NCBI GenBank assembly: GCA_963778895.1
Contig: CAVZVZ010000007.1
Location: 62,001-126,000 of the forward strand
DNA: 64,000 nt
Source of the DNA: CAVZVZ01 sp963778895
GTDB taxonomy: Bacteria; Actinomycetota; Acidimicrobiia; Acidimicrobiales; Acidimicrobilacustridaceae
Direction of reading: 5' to 3'
Shown here: one piece after another, positions 1 to 8,412 of the stretch
How the letters are laid out: the number at the start of each line of letters is the position of its first letter
Position numbering within the stretch: position 1 is the stretch's first letter
Program-made: the position numbers and the translations under genes
Notes under the pieces: model-generated
Seen by the model: the letters and a program-made list of their open reading frames with translations, nothing else
What the model was told of the DNA's origin: nothing
The model's database searches: none

Positions 1-1
1 C

Positions 2-1579
2 TGCGCCAAGTGCGCGGTGGTGTGCCCGCACGCGGCCATTCGGATGAAGGTGTACGCCCCCGAAGCGTTGGACCTCGTGCCGGAACTGCCGCACGACTTC
101 CTGAGCAAAGAGTTCCGGTCGAAGGATCTGTCCCACCATCGGCTCACGATCCAGGTCGCTCCAGACGACTGCACCGGGTGCGGCGTCTGTGTCGATGTCT
201 GCCCGGCCCGAAGCAAAGAGGTAGCGCGTCACAAGGCCATCGACATGGAGCCGGCGAACGAGCATCGCGATCGCGAACGGACGCGGTTCGACGCGTTCCT
301 GGCCATCCCCGAGCTTGACCGGTCGCTCTTGCCCCACGACAGCGTGAAGGGATCACAGGTCCTACAGCCGTTGTTCGAGTTCTCCGGCGCGTGCGCGGGT
401 TGTGGTGAGACGCCGTACCTCAAGCTTCTGACCCAGCTGTTCGGCGACCGTGCCATCGTGGCCAACGCCACCGGGTGCTCGTCGATCTACGGCGGCAACC
501 TGCCGACGACGCCGTGGGGCACCAACGGCGACGGCCGCGGACCGGCATGGGCCAACTCACTCTTCGAGGACAACGCTGAGTTCGGATTGGGCCTGCGGTT
601 GGCCGTCGATCGACAGGCTCAGATGGCTCGCGTGCTGTTGCGTCGGCTGGCTCCGGAGATTGGGGGCGAGCTCGTCGACTCGATCCTGTCGGCCGATCAG
701 TCGACCGAACCCGGCATCGAGGCCCAGCGGAAACGCGTCGCGGCACTGCAGATTCGGCTCGCAGACGTGGGGTTCCAGCCGGGTGTCGAGGTGGATGCCA
801 CGGCGCTGCGCTCGTTGGCGGATGAGCTCGTGCGGCGGAGCGTGTGGATCGTCGGCGGCGATGGTTGGGCTTACGACATCGGCTTCGCAGGACTCGATCA
901 TGTGCTCGCTTCGAATCGTGACGTGAACTTGCTCGTGCTCGACACCGAGACGTACTCCAACACCGGCGGTCAGGCGTCGAAGGCCACGCCGCGCGGTGCG
1001 GTCGCCAAGTTTGCGATGGGTGGCAAGCCCACACCGAAGAAGGACTTGGGCATGATCGCGATGGCGTATGGAAACGCCTACGTCGCCCAGGTGGCGATCG
1101 GCGGCAACGAGGTGCAGACGGTGAAGGCGTTCGTCGAAGCGGAGGCGTGGCCGGGACCGTCGTTGCTGATCGCGTACAGCACCTGCATCGCGCACGGCAT
1201 CGACATGGAGACGTCGATGACGCACCAGAAGGACGCGGTGAAGAGCGGCTACTGGCCGCTCTTCCGCTTCCATCCCGGTCTCGGCGACCACGAACAGCCA
1301 TTCCGTTTGGACTCCCACGCCCCTTCGATCACGATCGCCGACTTCGCGCGCGACGAGGGCCGCTTCGCGATGCTGTCTCGGTCGGACCCGGTGGCTTCCG
1401 CCCATCTCCTCGCGCTTCAGCAAGCCGATGTCGACGAGCGGTGGCGGCTCTACGGCCAGCTAGGAGGCATCGAGCGGACCATCGCCCACGAGGCGGAAGA
1501 GGTGGTCGACGAGGCTGCCGGCGAGGCGGCCGACGCCGAGGGCCTCGAGGAGGAACGGTTGTTGGGGGAGGAGGGATGA
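2..1579 (+). CDS. nifJ: Pyruvate:ferredoxin (flavodoxin) oxidoreductase, C-terminal part (truncated by window edge)
   Basis: This is the C-terminal third or so of a pyruvate:ferredoxin oxidoreductase, which oxidatively decarboxylates pyruvate to acetyl-CoA and passes electrons to ferredoxin or flavodoxin. The window opens inside the first 4Fe-4S motif (CAKCAVVCP). A second motif, CTGCGVCVDVCP, lies near 170-205. The thiamine diphosphate domain follows, with SGACAGCGETPY at about 385-420, the GDGWAYDIG pyrophosphate/Mg motif near 858, and NTGGQASKATPRG near 960. The reading frame is open to base 2, so the real start lies upstream of the window. The stop overlaps the next start (ATGA), which indicates an operon. 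The C-terminus carries an acidic Glu/Ala-rich tail. Confidence 0.95.
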   Translation, partial: CAKCAVVCPHAAIRMKVYAPEALDLVPELPHDFLSKEFRSKDLSHHRLTIQVAPDDCTGCGVCVDVCPARSKEVARHKAIDMEPANEHRDRERTRFDAFLAIPELDRSLLPHDSVKGSQVLQPLFEFSGACAGCGETPYLKLLTQLFGDRAIVANATGCSSIYGGNLPTTPWGTNGDGRGPAWANSLFEDNAEFGLGLRLAVDRQAQMARVLLRRLAPEIGGELVDSILSADQSTEPGIEAQRKRVAALQIRLADVGFQPGVEVDATALRSLADELVRRSVWIVGGDGWAYDIGFAGLDHVLASNRDVNLLVLDTETYSNTGGQASKATPRGAVAKFAMGGKPTPKKDLGMIAMAYGNAYVAQVAIGGNEVQTVKAFVEAEAWPGPSLLIAYSTCIAHGIDMETSMTHQKDAVKSGYWPLFRFHPGLGDHEQPFRLDSHAPSITIADFARDEGRFAMLSRSDPVASAHLLALQQADVDERWRLYGQLGGIERTIAHEAEEVVDEAAGEAADAEGLEEERLLGEEG

Positions 1580-2592
1580 CGATCGACCTCTCGACCAGCT
1601 ATCTCGGGTTCAGGCTGCGATCTCCGTTCGTGGCGTCGTGCTCGCCCTTGACCGGTGACCTCGACGCCTTGCAGCGACTGGATCGTGCTGGGGTGGGCGC
1701 GGTGGTGTTGCCGTCGTTGTTCGAAGAACAGATCGAACACGACGAGCTCGAGATCGAACGCATGCTGCAGACGGGGAGCGACTCGTTCGGCGAGGCCGCG
1801 AGCTTCTTCCCCGAGTTGCACGACTACAACACCGGCCCCGACCACTACCTCACGTTGCTCGAGCACGCTCGGAATGTGTTGTCCGTACCGGTGCTGGCCA
1901 GCCTCAACGGAACAAGCATCGGCGGTTGGCTGCGCTACGCGCAGCTCGTCGAGAGCGCCGGCGCTCACGCCATCGAGCTGAACGCGTACACCGTGGCCGC
2001 CGATCCGATGCGTAGCGGCCCGGAGATCGAGGCGGCCCTGGTCGAGTTGGTGCGAGCCGTCGTCGCGGCCGTCGAGATCCCCGTCGCCGTGAAACTGAGT
2101 CCCTACTGGTCGAGCCTGGCCAATCTGGCCGTACAGCTGGAAGGCGGGGGAGCAGCGGGGCTGGTTTTGTTCAATCGCTTCTATCAGCCCGACCTCGACT
2201 TGGAGACCCGCCAGGCGGTGCCGCGCCTCGTGCTGTCGACCTCGGAGGACGCGCGCCTGCCCATCCGGTGGATCGGACTGCTCACGGGTCGGATCAGCTG
2301 TTCGCTGGCCGCCTCATCCGGGGTTCACACTGCAGAGGACGCGGCCAAGTGTCTGCTCGTAGGAGCGGACGCCGTCATGATGACTTCCGCCCTCTTGAAG
2401 AACGGTCCGGAGTTCATCGCCCAGATGGTGGCGGAACTGCAACAGTGGATGGACGACGACGACTACGAATCGGTCGAGCAGCTGAAGGGAAGTGCTGCGC
2501 AACTGACTGGCCCGGATCCGGCTGCGTTCGAGCGGGCGAACTACGCGCAGACCCTCTCCCGCTATTCAGCGAGTTCGCAGACGGAACCGTGA
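1576..2592 (+). CDS. Dihydroorotate dehydrogenase-like flavoprotein
   Basis: A 338-residue TIM-barrel protein of the dihydroorotate dehydrogenase class. It opens with the family-like TIDLSTSYLGFRLRSPF strand and ends with the phosphate-binding stretch SGVHTAEDAAKCLLVGADAVMM. The usual NxSCP segment is replaced by ELNAYTV, so it is unlikely to be the pyrimidine-pathway PyrD. Proteins of this subtype are commonly found beside nifJ, and here the ATG overlaps the nifJ stop by four bases, so the two are probably translationally coupled. The substrate is unknown. FMN binding is inferred from the family. Confidence 0.85.
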   Translation: MTIDLSTSYLGFRLRSPFVASCSPLTGDLDALQRLDRAGVGAVVLPSLFEEQIEHDELEIERMLQTGSDSFGEAASFFPELHDYNTGPDHYLTLLEHARNVLSVPVLASLNGTSIGGWLRYAQLVESAGAHAIELNAYTVAADPMRSGPEIEAALVELVRAVVAAVEIPVAVKLSPYWSSLANLAVQLEGGGAAGLVLFNRFYQPDLDLETRQAVPRLVLSTSEDARLPIRWIGLLTGRISCSLAASSGVHTAEDAAKCLLVGADAVMMTSALLKNGPEFIAQMVAELQQWMDDDDYESVEQLKGSAAQLTGPDPAAFERANYAQTLSRYSASSQTEP

Positions 2593-2607
2593 CGGGCCGG
2601 GCCCTTC

Positions 2608-3636
2608 GTGCCTGAAACGGAGCTCACGGTGGCGATCACCGGACCGACCGGCACCTTTGGTCACGGCTTGGTGCCGTTGCTCCAAGCCGATCCCCGCGTG
2701 GCGCGCATCGTCGGCGTGGCTCGTCGGCCGTTCGATCCTGCGGCCCACGGGTGGACCAAGATGGAGTACCGACAGGGTGACGTTCGCGACGAGGCGATGC
2801 TCGAGCAGGCGTTCGCGGGAGCGGACGTGGTGGTGCATCTCGCCTTCCTGATCACCGGTGCGGCGTCGCGGGAGACCACCGAGGCCATCAACGTCGAAGG
2901 CACGCTGCGGGCATTTCGAGCGGCCGCGGCATCCGGGGCCATACGGTTCGTCTACGCATCTTCGGTTGCCGCCTACGGATTCCACGCCGATAACCCGATT
3001 GGCATGACCGAGGAGTGGCCCGTCCGTCCGGCGGACCATCTGTTCTACGCGCAGGAGAAAGCGGATCTCGAGTCACGTCTCAGGGAGGAGTCGACGAAAC
3101 ACCCCGGGATCGGGCTGTATCTGCTCCGCCCACCGATCGTGTTGGGCCCGCACATGGTCGGGGCCAAGCAGTGGTTGCCCGACGCGCTTGCGCCGTTGAG
3201 TCACGGACTCGGCGTTGTCTTGCGCCGTGTGCCGCTGCCGTTCCCGGTGGCCGTCCCGATGTTCGCGCCGAGCCTCCTCGTGCAGTTCATCCACGAGGAC
3301 GACGTCGGTCAGGCCTTCGTGTTGTGCGTTGTCGGGGCCGGACCCCCTGGTGCATACAACATCAGCGGCGATGGTGTGCTCACCGGGGCTGACGTGGTTC
3401 GTGAAATGGGCCTGCGACCCGTCCCGGTTGCCGCCGCGCCGGTCGAGGCCGCCGCTCGAGGCATCGCAGCTTTGCCTGCGCTCCCGTTCGTGCCGCCGTT
3501 GTTGGAGTGGGTCGAGGCGTTCAGCCACCCGGCAGTGATGGATACGAGCAAAGCGAAACGAGAGCTGGGCTGGAAGCCGCGGTACACGAGCCGCGAGGCC
3601 CTGCGGATCGCTATACAGCGGTGGTCGGGGGGCTAG
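2608..3636 (+). CDS. NAD-dependent epimerase/dehydratase (extended SDR)
   Basis: A 342-residue extended short-chain dehydrogenase starting at GTG. The N-terminal Rossmann glycine motif is ITGPTGTFG. The catalytic elements are YASSVAAYG (Ser) and the FYAQEK tyrosine-lysine pair. The C-terminal half has LLRPPIVLGP and QFIHEDDVGQAF, typical of nucleotide-sugar epimerase-like members. It starts 15 bases after the dihydroorotate-dehydrogenase-like gene on the same strand and may be cotranscribed. The substrate cannot be read from sequence. Confidence 0.85.
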   Translation: MPETELTVAITGPTGTFGHGLVPLLQADPRVARIVGVARRPFDPAAHGWTKMEYRQGDVRDEAMLEQAFAGADVVVHLAFLITGAASRETTEAINVEGTLRAFRAAAASGAIRFVYASSVAAYGFHADNPIGMTEEWPVRPADHLFYAQEKADLESRLREESTKHPGIGLYLLRPPIVLGPHMVGAKQWLPDALAPLSHGLGVVLRRVPLPFPVAVPMFAPSLLVQFIHEDDVGQAFVLCVVGAGPPGAYNISGDGVLTGADVVREMGLRPVPVAAAPVEAAARGIAALPALPFVPPLLEWVEAFSHPAVMDTSKAKRELGWKPRYTSREALRIAIQRWSGG

Positions 3637-3851
3637 TAGCCGGCTACCCGTTGTCGTAGACAGAGCCAGTCCTTCACCGTGTGACCCTCGAAGTCGTGGT
3701 TGAGGTAAGCGAATATGCCGATCCCCTGAGCAATCGACTCGCGAAGGCGGTCGGCGGTTCTCCACAGACGCCGGCCGGTGTAGGCGCCGTGGCACGCGTG
3801 TTCCAATGCCCGCGGTCCGTGGAAGCGCAGGTAACGTCCAATCGGTGGCAC
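3633..3851 (-). pseudogene. DUF72 family protein, C-terminal remnant
   Basis: Only the last quarter of a DUF72 (YecE-like, TIM-barrel) protein is present: YLRFHGPRALEHACHGAYTG followed by RRLWRTADRL and FAYLNHDFEGHTV. It closely parallels the end of the intact DUF72 gene at 7550-8317 (YMRFHGPRAV, GAYTGRRLWRIADRL, FAYFNNDIAGHAV). No upstream homology is visible: the reading frame runs into the neighbouring 150-residue gene. It is therefore a truncated paralogue. The 3' end overlaps the epimerase stop tail to tail by four bases. Confidence 0.7.
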
Positions 3852-3870
3852 CCGAATCGGGTCTAGCGAG

Positions 3871-4323
3871 TCAGAAGTGTCGCCCCTCGTCGGCCGCGAA
3901 CGAGAGTCCGCGTTCGGCCGCCACCGCGAGGATCCGCGTCACCAGCGAGTCCGGTGAACCTGCACAGGCGTCGAGATCGACCGGGTCGAGGAGGAGTTCG
4001 AGGCCGCCGCTCGTCTCGGCGACGACGCACGGTGTGCGGGAGCGTGTAAATGCCGCAAGATCTTCATCCTGTTCATCGAGGTGCACGGCTGTGAAGGTCA
4101 CCGGAAGTTGCGCTCGGCACTCGCGCCATTCGCGCTTCTCGCGGAGCACACCGTGGGTGACATCGCAGAGCGCGCAATGTGCCGTGCCCAGGCGGGCGCC
4201 GATCCAGTAGGTCAGCTCACCCCTGACCGAACCCTTGGCGTTGTACACCCCGGTCAGCCTGCGCACCGTTGTCCGGGCCAGGTTGCCGTCGCCATCCGCG
4301 GGGGTCGCACCGGTGCGGGTCAT
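3871..4323 (-). CDS. Hypothetical protein with HCALCD motif
   Basis: A 150-residue soluble protein of unknown function. The recognisable block is YNAKGSVRGELTYWIGARLG followed by TAHCALCDVTHG, a pattern I associate with conserved actinobacterial hypotheticals. The two cysteines (CALC) could bind metal or form a disulfide, but this is speculation. There is no signal peptide or membrane segment. It lies just upstream of the DUF72 remnant on the same strand. Confidence 0.6.
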   Translation of the reverse strand: MTRTGATPADGDGNLARTTVRRLTGVYNAKGSVRGELTYWIGARLGTAHCALCDVTHGVLREKREWRECRAQLPVTFTAVHLDEQDEDLAAFTRSRTPCVVAETSGGLELLLDPVDLDACAGSPDSLVTRILAVAAERGLSFAADEGRHF

Positions 4324-4439
4324 GGGCGCGCGTCAGTCACCCGCACGCCGGCGATCACGCGTCGACGTAGCGTGCGCGTACCCCGTCGCTGGATCGGTGC
4401 CGGGCACACCGGCAACCAGCGTGAGCAGATCGGCGGTTG

Positions 4440-4931
4440 TCAGGACGCAACCGGGTCGTGATGACTCACTCGACGGCCGGTGTTCCACGCCATCTGCATG
4501 AGAAGCCCAACGACGACGAGTGTCGCCCCGACGCCAATGGCCAACCAGCCGTGGCCGTCCTCGAATACCCAGTTGCCGCCAACGTCTGTCGAACCGGTCA
4601 GGAGAATCACAATGCCGCCGGCAATCAGCAAGACGCCGACAATCAGCTTGCTCGTGAGGTCCCACATTGCCGCGGCGATGAGGGCGATAACGCCAGCGGC
4701 GGCGGTGGCGACGGCCACCTCCGGTGTGAACGTCATCCCTGCCACGTTCACGGGGCTGGCATCGAAACCATTGTCGCCCCATGAGATCTTGGCCACCGCT
4801 ACGAGACCGATCACCGTCATGACCGCGGCGGCGATCGCCCCGATGACGCGCAAGATGATGCTCGGATCCCATGTGCGTACGACGTCGGTGTCGTAGTGCT
4901 CGCCAACGGGTTCTGTTCGGTGCAATGCCAT
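4440..4931 (-). CDS. Four-helix membrane protein, unknown function
   Basis: A 163-residue integral membrane protein with four hydrophobic stretches: VIGAIAAAVMTVIGLVAVA, VAVATAAAGVIALIAAAMW, LIVGVLLIAGGIVILLTG and LAIGVGATLVVVGLLMQMA. The ATG at 4931 is supported by a strong GAGGAGGT ribosome-binding site about 10 bases upstream on the reverse strand. It lies 55 bases downstream of a 24-residue membrane peptide gene on the same strand, suggesting a small membrane-stress operon (inference). No family was recognised with certainty. Confidence 0.7.
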   Translation of the reverse strand: MALHRTEPVGEHYDTDVVRTWDPSIILRVIGAIAAAVMTVIGLVAVAKISWGDNGFDASPVNVAGMTFTPEVAVATAAAGVIALIAAAMWDLTSKLIVGVLLIAGGIVILLTGSTDVGGNWVFEDGHGWLAIGVGATLVVVGLLMQMAWNTGRRVSHHDPVAS

Positions 4932-4986
4932 GAGCTACTACCTCCTCAAACTGAAGTATCGAAGCGTTACTCCGTGCGGAACTGAA

Positions 4987-5061
4987 CTACGCGCGCCGAA
5001 CGAAGTAGATGATCAAAACGACTGCGAGTACTACCAACAGCGTTCCCAGGCCGATGTACAT
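4987..5061 (-). CDS. 24-residue single-helix membrane peptide
   Basis: A very short gene encoding MYIGLGTLLVVLAVVLII followed by YFVRRA. It is one hydrophobic helix with a positively charged C-terminal tail. The start is backed by a purine-rich GAGGGAGGGG site just upstream on the reverse strand. Similar MYIGLGTLL-type peptides occur as small hydrophobic proteins in actinobacteria (from memory). It precedes the four-helix membrane protein and is probably cotranscribed with it. Confidence 0.65.
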   Translation of the reverse strand: MYIGLGTLLVVLAVVLIIYFVRRA

Positions 5062-5381
5062 CGAAAGACCCCTCCCTCTAGCGGTTTCGAATGGGTGTGT
5101 GAATGAATTACCCGCGGCAGAGCGACGCAGAACCGAATGGGAAAAAAGTCGCGAGCGTAGGGAGCTTCAGTCAGCTCAACCGGGATTCAGGAACCACGAT
5201 CTGCTCGTTGAGAACCCCGCGAAGCCCGGACCATCCGATGTATGGCGCCATGACGAAGGCCGCAGGACGGTCGACCCGGGATGCTGCGCGTGGTCGTCGA
5301 GCACCGATGGTCCGATCGTTGGCCCTGTACTCGTCTCCCGGCGCGAGCACCGGCAGAACCGGCGGCGACGACACCAGTGGC
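5062..5381. other. Stretch with no supported gene
   Basis: About 320 bases lie between the 24-residue peptide gene and the truncated redox-enzyme gene. Overlapping frames are open on both strands but none shows a family motif, a signal peptide or a convincing ribosome-binding site. The first 100 bases are relatively A-rich and may hold the promoter of the reverse-strand membrane genes. The remainder may be decayed coding sequence, consistent with remnants on either side. Confidence 0.4.
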
Positions 5382-5954
5382 CTAGCTCGGGCGCTTGGGT
5401 CGCAACGAGGACGCGCCGTGCTGCCATCGGCCGAGCACGGCGCGCGTGAATCGGTCTTCGGCGCGAAGGGTGTGAGCACCGAGCACCAATTCCCACGGGT
5501 CCAGCTCGTCGGCATCGTGTCCATCACCCAAGAGGACCTGGCGGCCCAGCTGACCGTGATACTCGTCCGCAACGACGTGGACATCGTAGAAGTCGCTCAC
5601 GCCCGTGCCGAAGCCAAGGCGAGTCGCGGCTCGGGAGTAGCGGCCCATCGGTAGAACCGAAGTCATTTCGAACAAGGCCAGATGTCCTACCAGGTGTGCG
5701 ATCAGTTCGCGTCGACTGGCGAACAAGCTCAAGAGATTGCCGGTCGCGAGCGTCGTGCCGGGCAAGCGGTCGAGGTAGCCACCGTAGGCATCGTCGAGGT
5801 CGGCTGCAGTTGATGTAAGAGGCGCGGAGTCAAGGCCCGTCCACAGCAGCGTCTGCTGAACCTCGAGAGCGGGTAGGCACATTTCGATGTTCGCCAGGGG
5901 GTAGGCGATGGATGCTGTTCTGGAAGTCGGGGTAAAGCGAAACCTCGCCAGCAC
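5382..5954 (-). pseudogene. Iron-containing redox enzyme family protein, N-terminally truncated
   Basis: The C-terminal half of an iron-containing redox enzyme (a heme-oxygenase-like helical diiron fold). Recognisable blocks are YGGYLDRLPGTTLATGNLLS, LVGHLALFEMTSVLPMGRYS and DFYDVHVVADEYHG, which carries the conserved acidic/His ligand run. Family members are normally well over 300 residues. Here only about 165 residues align, and the N-terminal 25-30 residues look unrelated. An internal ATG at 5882 is an alternative start. The 5' end overlaps the DUF6328 gene head to head, supporting truncation rather than a missed start. It may be non-functional. Confidence 0.6.
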
Positions 5955-6495
5955 TTCGGTTTCGGTCCACGACCGCCCGGCGCGTGAACTCGACGACGAT
6001 CGAGACAGGGAGGAGCTGCGCCGGCGCTACTACGGCCTGCTGCAGGAGCTGCGAATACTCTTGCCGGGGGTACAGGTCCTGGTTGCGTTTCTGCTCACCG
6101 CGCCCTTCGCCCAGCGGTTCTCAGAACTGGACAGCCTTGGCCGAGGGGCCTACGGCGTGAGTCTCATGGCGGGGCTCATCGCCGTTCTTGCCTTCGTCAC
6201 CCCCACTGCCTTTCACCGTATTGGCTCGCGTACTAAGCGGTCGGTGAGGCTCCAGTGGGCAACTCGGCTTACTCGCGTCGGTCTCGGTTTCATGGCTTTG
6301 TCGTTGCTGAGCGGCCTCCTCGTCGTTGGCCGGCACGTCTTTGGCACAGCGATTGCAGTTGTCAGCGTGGCATTGATCGGTTTGCTGACCATGGTCGCCT
6401 GGATAGCGTTGCCGCTGTCGGTCGGCCGTCATCACCGAAGCCAATTCGAGCGTCCGCATCAGTCGACGCACGCGGGTTGTGATGGCCGGGGCTGA
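5908..6495 (+). CDS. DUF6328 family membrane protein
   Basis: A 195-residue membrane protein. The cytosolic N-terminus leads to the signature RRRYYGLLQELRILLPGVQV, followed by the first transmembrane segment. Three more helices follow (SLMAGLIAVLAFVTPTAF, GFMALSLLSGLLVVG and TAIAVVSVALIGLLTMVAWI). The signature fits DUF6328, whose function is unknown. The ATG at 5908 has a GGGGGTAGG ribosome-binding site. The tail after the last helix is hydrophilic and His/Arg-rich. Confidence 0.75.
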   Translation: MDAVLEVGVKRNLASTSVSVHDRPARELDDDRDREELRRRYYGLLQELRILLPGVQVLVAFLLTAPFAQRFSELDSLGRGAYGVSLMAGLIAVLAFVTPTAFHRIGSRTKRSVRLQWATRLTRVGLGFMALSLLSGLLVVGRHVFGTAIAVVSVALIGLLTMVAWIALPLSVGRHHRSQFERPHQSTHAGCDGRG

Positions 6496-6566
6496 CCCCC
6501 GACTGCCTTCGGACTCACCGCTGGCAGGCGTGTTGGGGGAGTTCGAGGCCCAGGGGTAAGTTCGAC

Positions 6567-7529
6567 GTGACGTCATTCGGATACACGCTTTCGAGCGAGG
6601 AACATGCTCCACGAGCGCTCGTAGAGCTAGCGGTACGGGCCGAGGATCTCGGCTTCGACTTCTGCTCGATCTCGGACCACTATCACCCTTGGGTCGAGGC
6701 TCAGGGCCACAGCCCTTTCGTCTGGTGCGTGCTCGGTGCTATCGCCGCCACCACCACCGATATCGGTGTGGCCATCGGGGTGACCTGCCCGCTGGTCCGC
6801 CTGCATCCTGCGGTTGTGGCTCAGGCTGCGGCCACGATGTCCTTACTTCTCGAGGATCGGTTTTCGTTCGGTGTCGGCACAGGAGAGGCTCTGAACGAAC
6901 ACATCCTCGGGCACCGGTGGCCGCCACCAGAAGTGCGACTGGCGATGCTCGACGAGGCGGTTCACATCATGCGGCAGCTTTGGGCGGGGGAGACCGTCGA
7001 TCATCATGGCGAGATCTACACCGTCGAGAACGCGCGACTTTTCGATCCACCCGAGCACCCACTCCAACTCATCGTGTCGGGCTTCGGGTCGGCCGCGGCC
7101 CAGCTCGCCGGGCGCATCGGTGATGGCTATTTCGGCCATGGCACCGATTCGAGACCTGTCGAGATCTACGAGCAGGCCGGTGGCAGCGGACCGAAGTTTG
7201 CGCAGCTGCATGTATGCGTGGGAAGCGACGAACAGCAATGTCGCAAAACAGTGCATGAGGTATGGCCCAACGCCGCCATGTCGGGCCAGCTCGCGCAGGA
7301 ACTCCCGACCTGGACACACTTCCAACAAGTCGCCGAGTTGGTGACCGAGGACGACGTGGCCGAGCGCGTTCCTTGTGGCCCGGCGAGCGAACCGATTGTC
7401 GAGCGGGTCCGTGCGATGGTCGAGGCCGGATACGACCACATCTACCTACATCAGATAGGCCCCGACCAAGATGCTCCTTTCGCGTTGTGGGAGGCCGAGC
7501 TCGAGGATGGTTTGCGCGAGATGAGCTAG
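6567..7529 (+). CDS. LLM-class F420-dependent oxidoreductase (TIGR03557-like)
   Basis: A 320-residue luciferase-like TIM-barrel oxidoreductase starting at GTG (VTSFGYTLSSEE). Motifs include SDHYHPWVEAQGHSPFVW near residue 35, RLHPAVVAQAAATMSLL, and FGVGTGEALNEHILG. The latter two fit the F420-dependent glucose-6-phosphate dehydrogenase-like subgroup. It is expected to use reduced deazaflavin F420 in the cytoplasm. The true substrate is unknown. It stands alone, tail to tail with the DUF72 gene downstream. Confidence 0.85.
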   Translation: MTSFGYTLSSEEHAPRALVELAVRAEDLGFDFCSISDHYHPWVEAQGHSPFVWCVLGAIAATTTDIGVAIGVTCPLVRLHPAVVAQAAATMSLLLEDRFSFGVGTGEALNEHILGHRWPPPEVRLAMLDEAVHIMRQLWAGETVDHHGEIYTVENARLFDPPEHPLQLIVSGFGSAAAQLAGRIGDGYFGHGTDSRPVEIYEQAGGSGPKFAQLHVCVGSDEQQCRKTVHEVWPNAAMSGQLAQELPTWTHFQQVAELVTEDDVAERVPCGPASEPIVERVRAMVEAGYDHIYLHQIGPDQDAPFALWEAELEDGLREMS

Positions 7530-7549
7530 CTGGTGTCACCGCCGCCCGG

Positions 7550-8317
7550 TTAGTTCACAGCGCCCTCCGTCACGAGGCGACGGCGTAGCCAGCGCGCGTC
7601 GTCCACGGCGTGGCCTGCGATGTCGTTGTTGAAGTAGGCGAACACTCGGACCCCGTCGTCGAGCCAGTCACGCAGACGATCGGCGATTCGCCAGAGCCGA
7701 CGGCCGGTGTATGCGCCGCGATACGGATCGTTCACGGCCCGCGGACCGTGGAACCGCATGTAGGTCCAGTCTGTGGTCAGGATCCAAGGATGATTCGGTA
7801 GGAGATCGTGGATGCAGAGCGCGGCACCGTGATCGCGCAAGACGGTGTAAGTGTCCTCGTGGAGCCAGGTCGGGTCTCTCAGCTCGATGGCCCATTGCGA
7901 TCTTGGCGGTGTAGCGGCAAGGAACTCGTCGAGGCGAGCGACATTTCGGTGCCACCTCGGAGGCAACTGGACCAGTGTCGGACCCTGAGATCGACCGAGG
8001 CGCTCGACGCGATCGAGATGGTTCGGGAGCCAACGCTTCGCGTCGCGCAGCTTCATGCGGTGACTGCCGAACTGTCCGAGCTTGACCGCGTACACGAAGT
8101 TGGGAGGCGCCTGCGCAGCCCAACGTTCGACGGTCTCACGCTCGGGGAGTCGGTAGAAGGTGTTGTTGATCTCGACGGTGTCGAACCATCTCGCGTACGC
8201 CGCGAACCACCGCGCCTTGGGCACGGAGCTCGGGTACACCGTCCCCTTCCAATCGGGGTAGTCCCAGCCGGAACAGCCAACGCGAATCTGGTTTCGAGAC
8301 GCAGACCTCGCCGACAT
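7550..8317 (-). CDS. DUF72 domain-containing protein (YecE-like)
   Basis: A 255-residue DUF72 TIM-barrel protein, full length for the family. It starts with RVGCSGWDYPDWKGTVYP and continues with FDTVEINNTFYRLPE, FVYAVKLGQFGSH, the WAIELRDPTW strand and YMRFHGPRA at the C-terminal end. The ATG at 8317 was chosen over an upstream in-frame start because homology begins right after it. The biochemical role is unsettled. A truncated paralogue lies at 3633-3851. Confidence 0.85.
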   Translation of the reverse strand: MSARSASRNQIRVGCSGWDYPDWKGTVYPSSVPKARWFAAYARWFDTVEINNTFYRLPERETVERWAAQAPPNFVYAVKLGQFGSHRMKLRDAKRWLPNHLDRVERLGRSQGPTLVQLPPRWHRNVARLDEFLAATPPRSQWAIELRDPTWLHEDTYTVLRDHGAALCIHDLLPNHPWILTTDWTYMRFHGPRAVNDPYRGAYTGRRLWRIADRLRDWLDDGVRVFAYFNNDIAGHAVDDARWLRRRLVTEGAVN

Positions 8318-8412
8318 GTCTGCTTTGTACCCGCCGAGGACCGCTCTGAGTCTTTGGTTCACTTCACGGTCTCGACCGGGTAGAGGGATCGGGACTCGAC
8401 AGGAGGTAGGCA

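Noticed and set aside
420..1423. Long reverse-strand frames opposite nifJ
   Set aside because: They are Arg/His-rich shadows of the forward gene with no family motif; a GC-rich codon-position effect.
4333..4872. 179-residue reverse frame rich in Arg, Gly and Asp
   Set aside because: It overlaps the four-helix membrane protein in another frame and has shadow-like composition.
6568..6575. TGACGTCA palindrome at the LLM start
   Set aside because: It falls inside the first codons (GTG ACG TCA) and is explained by coding sequence.
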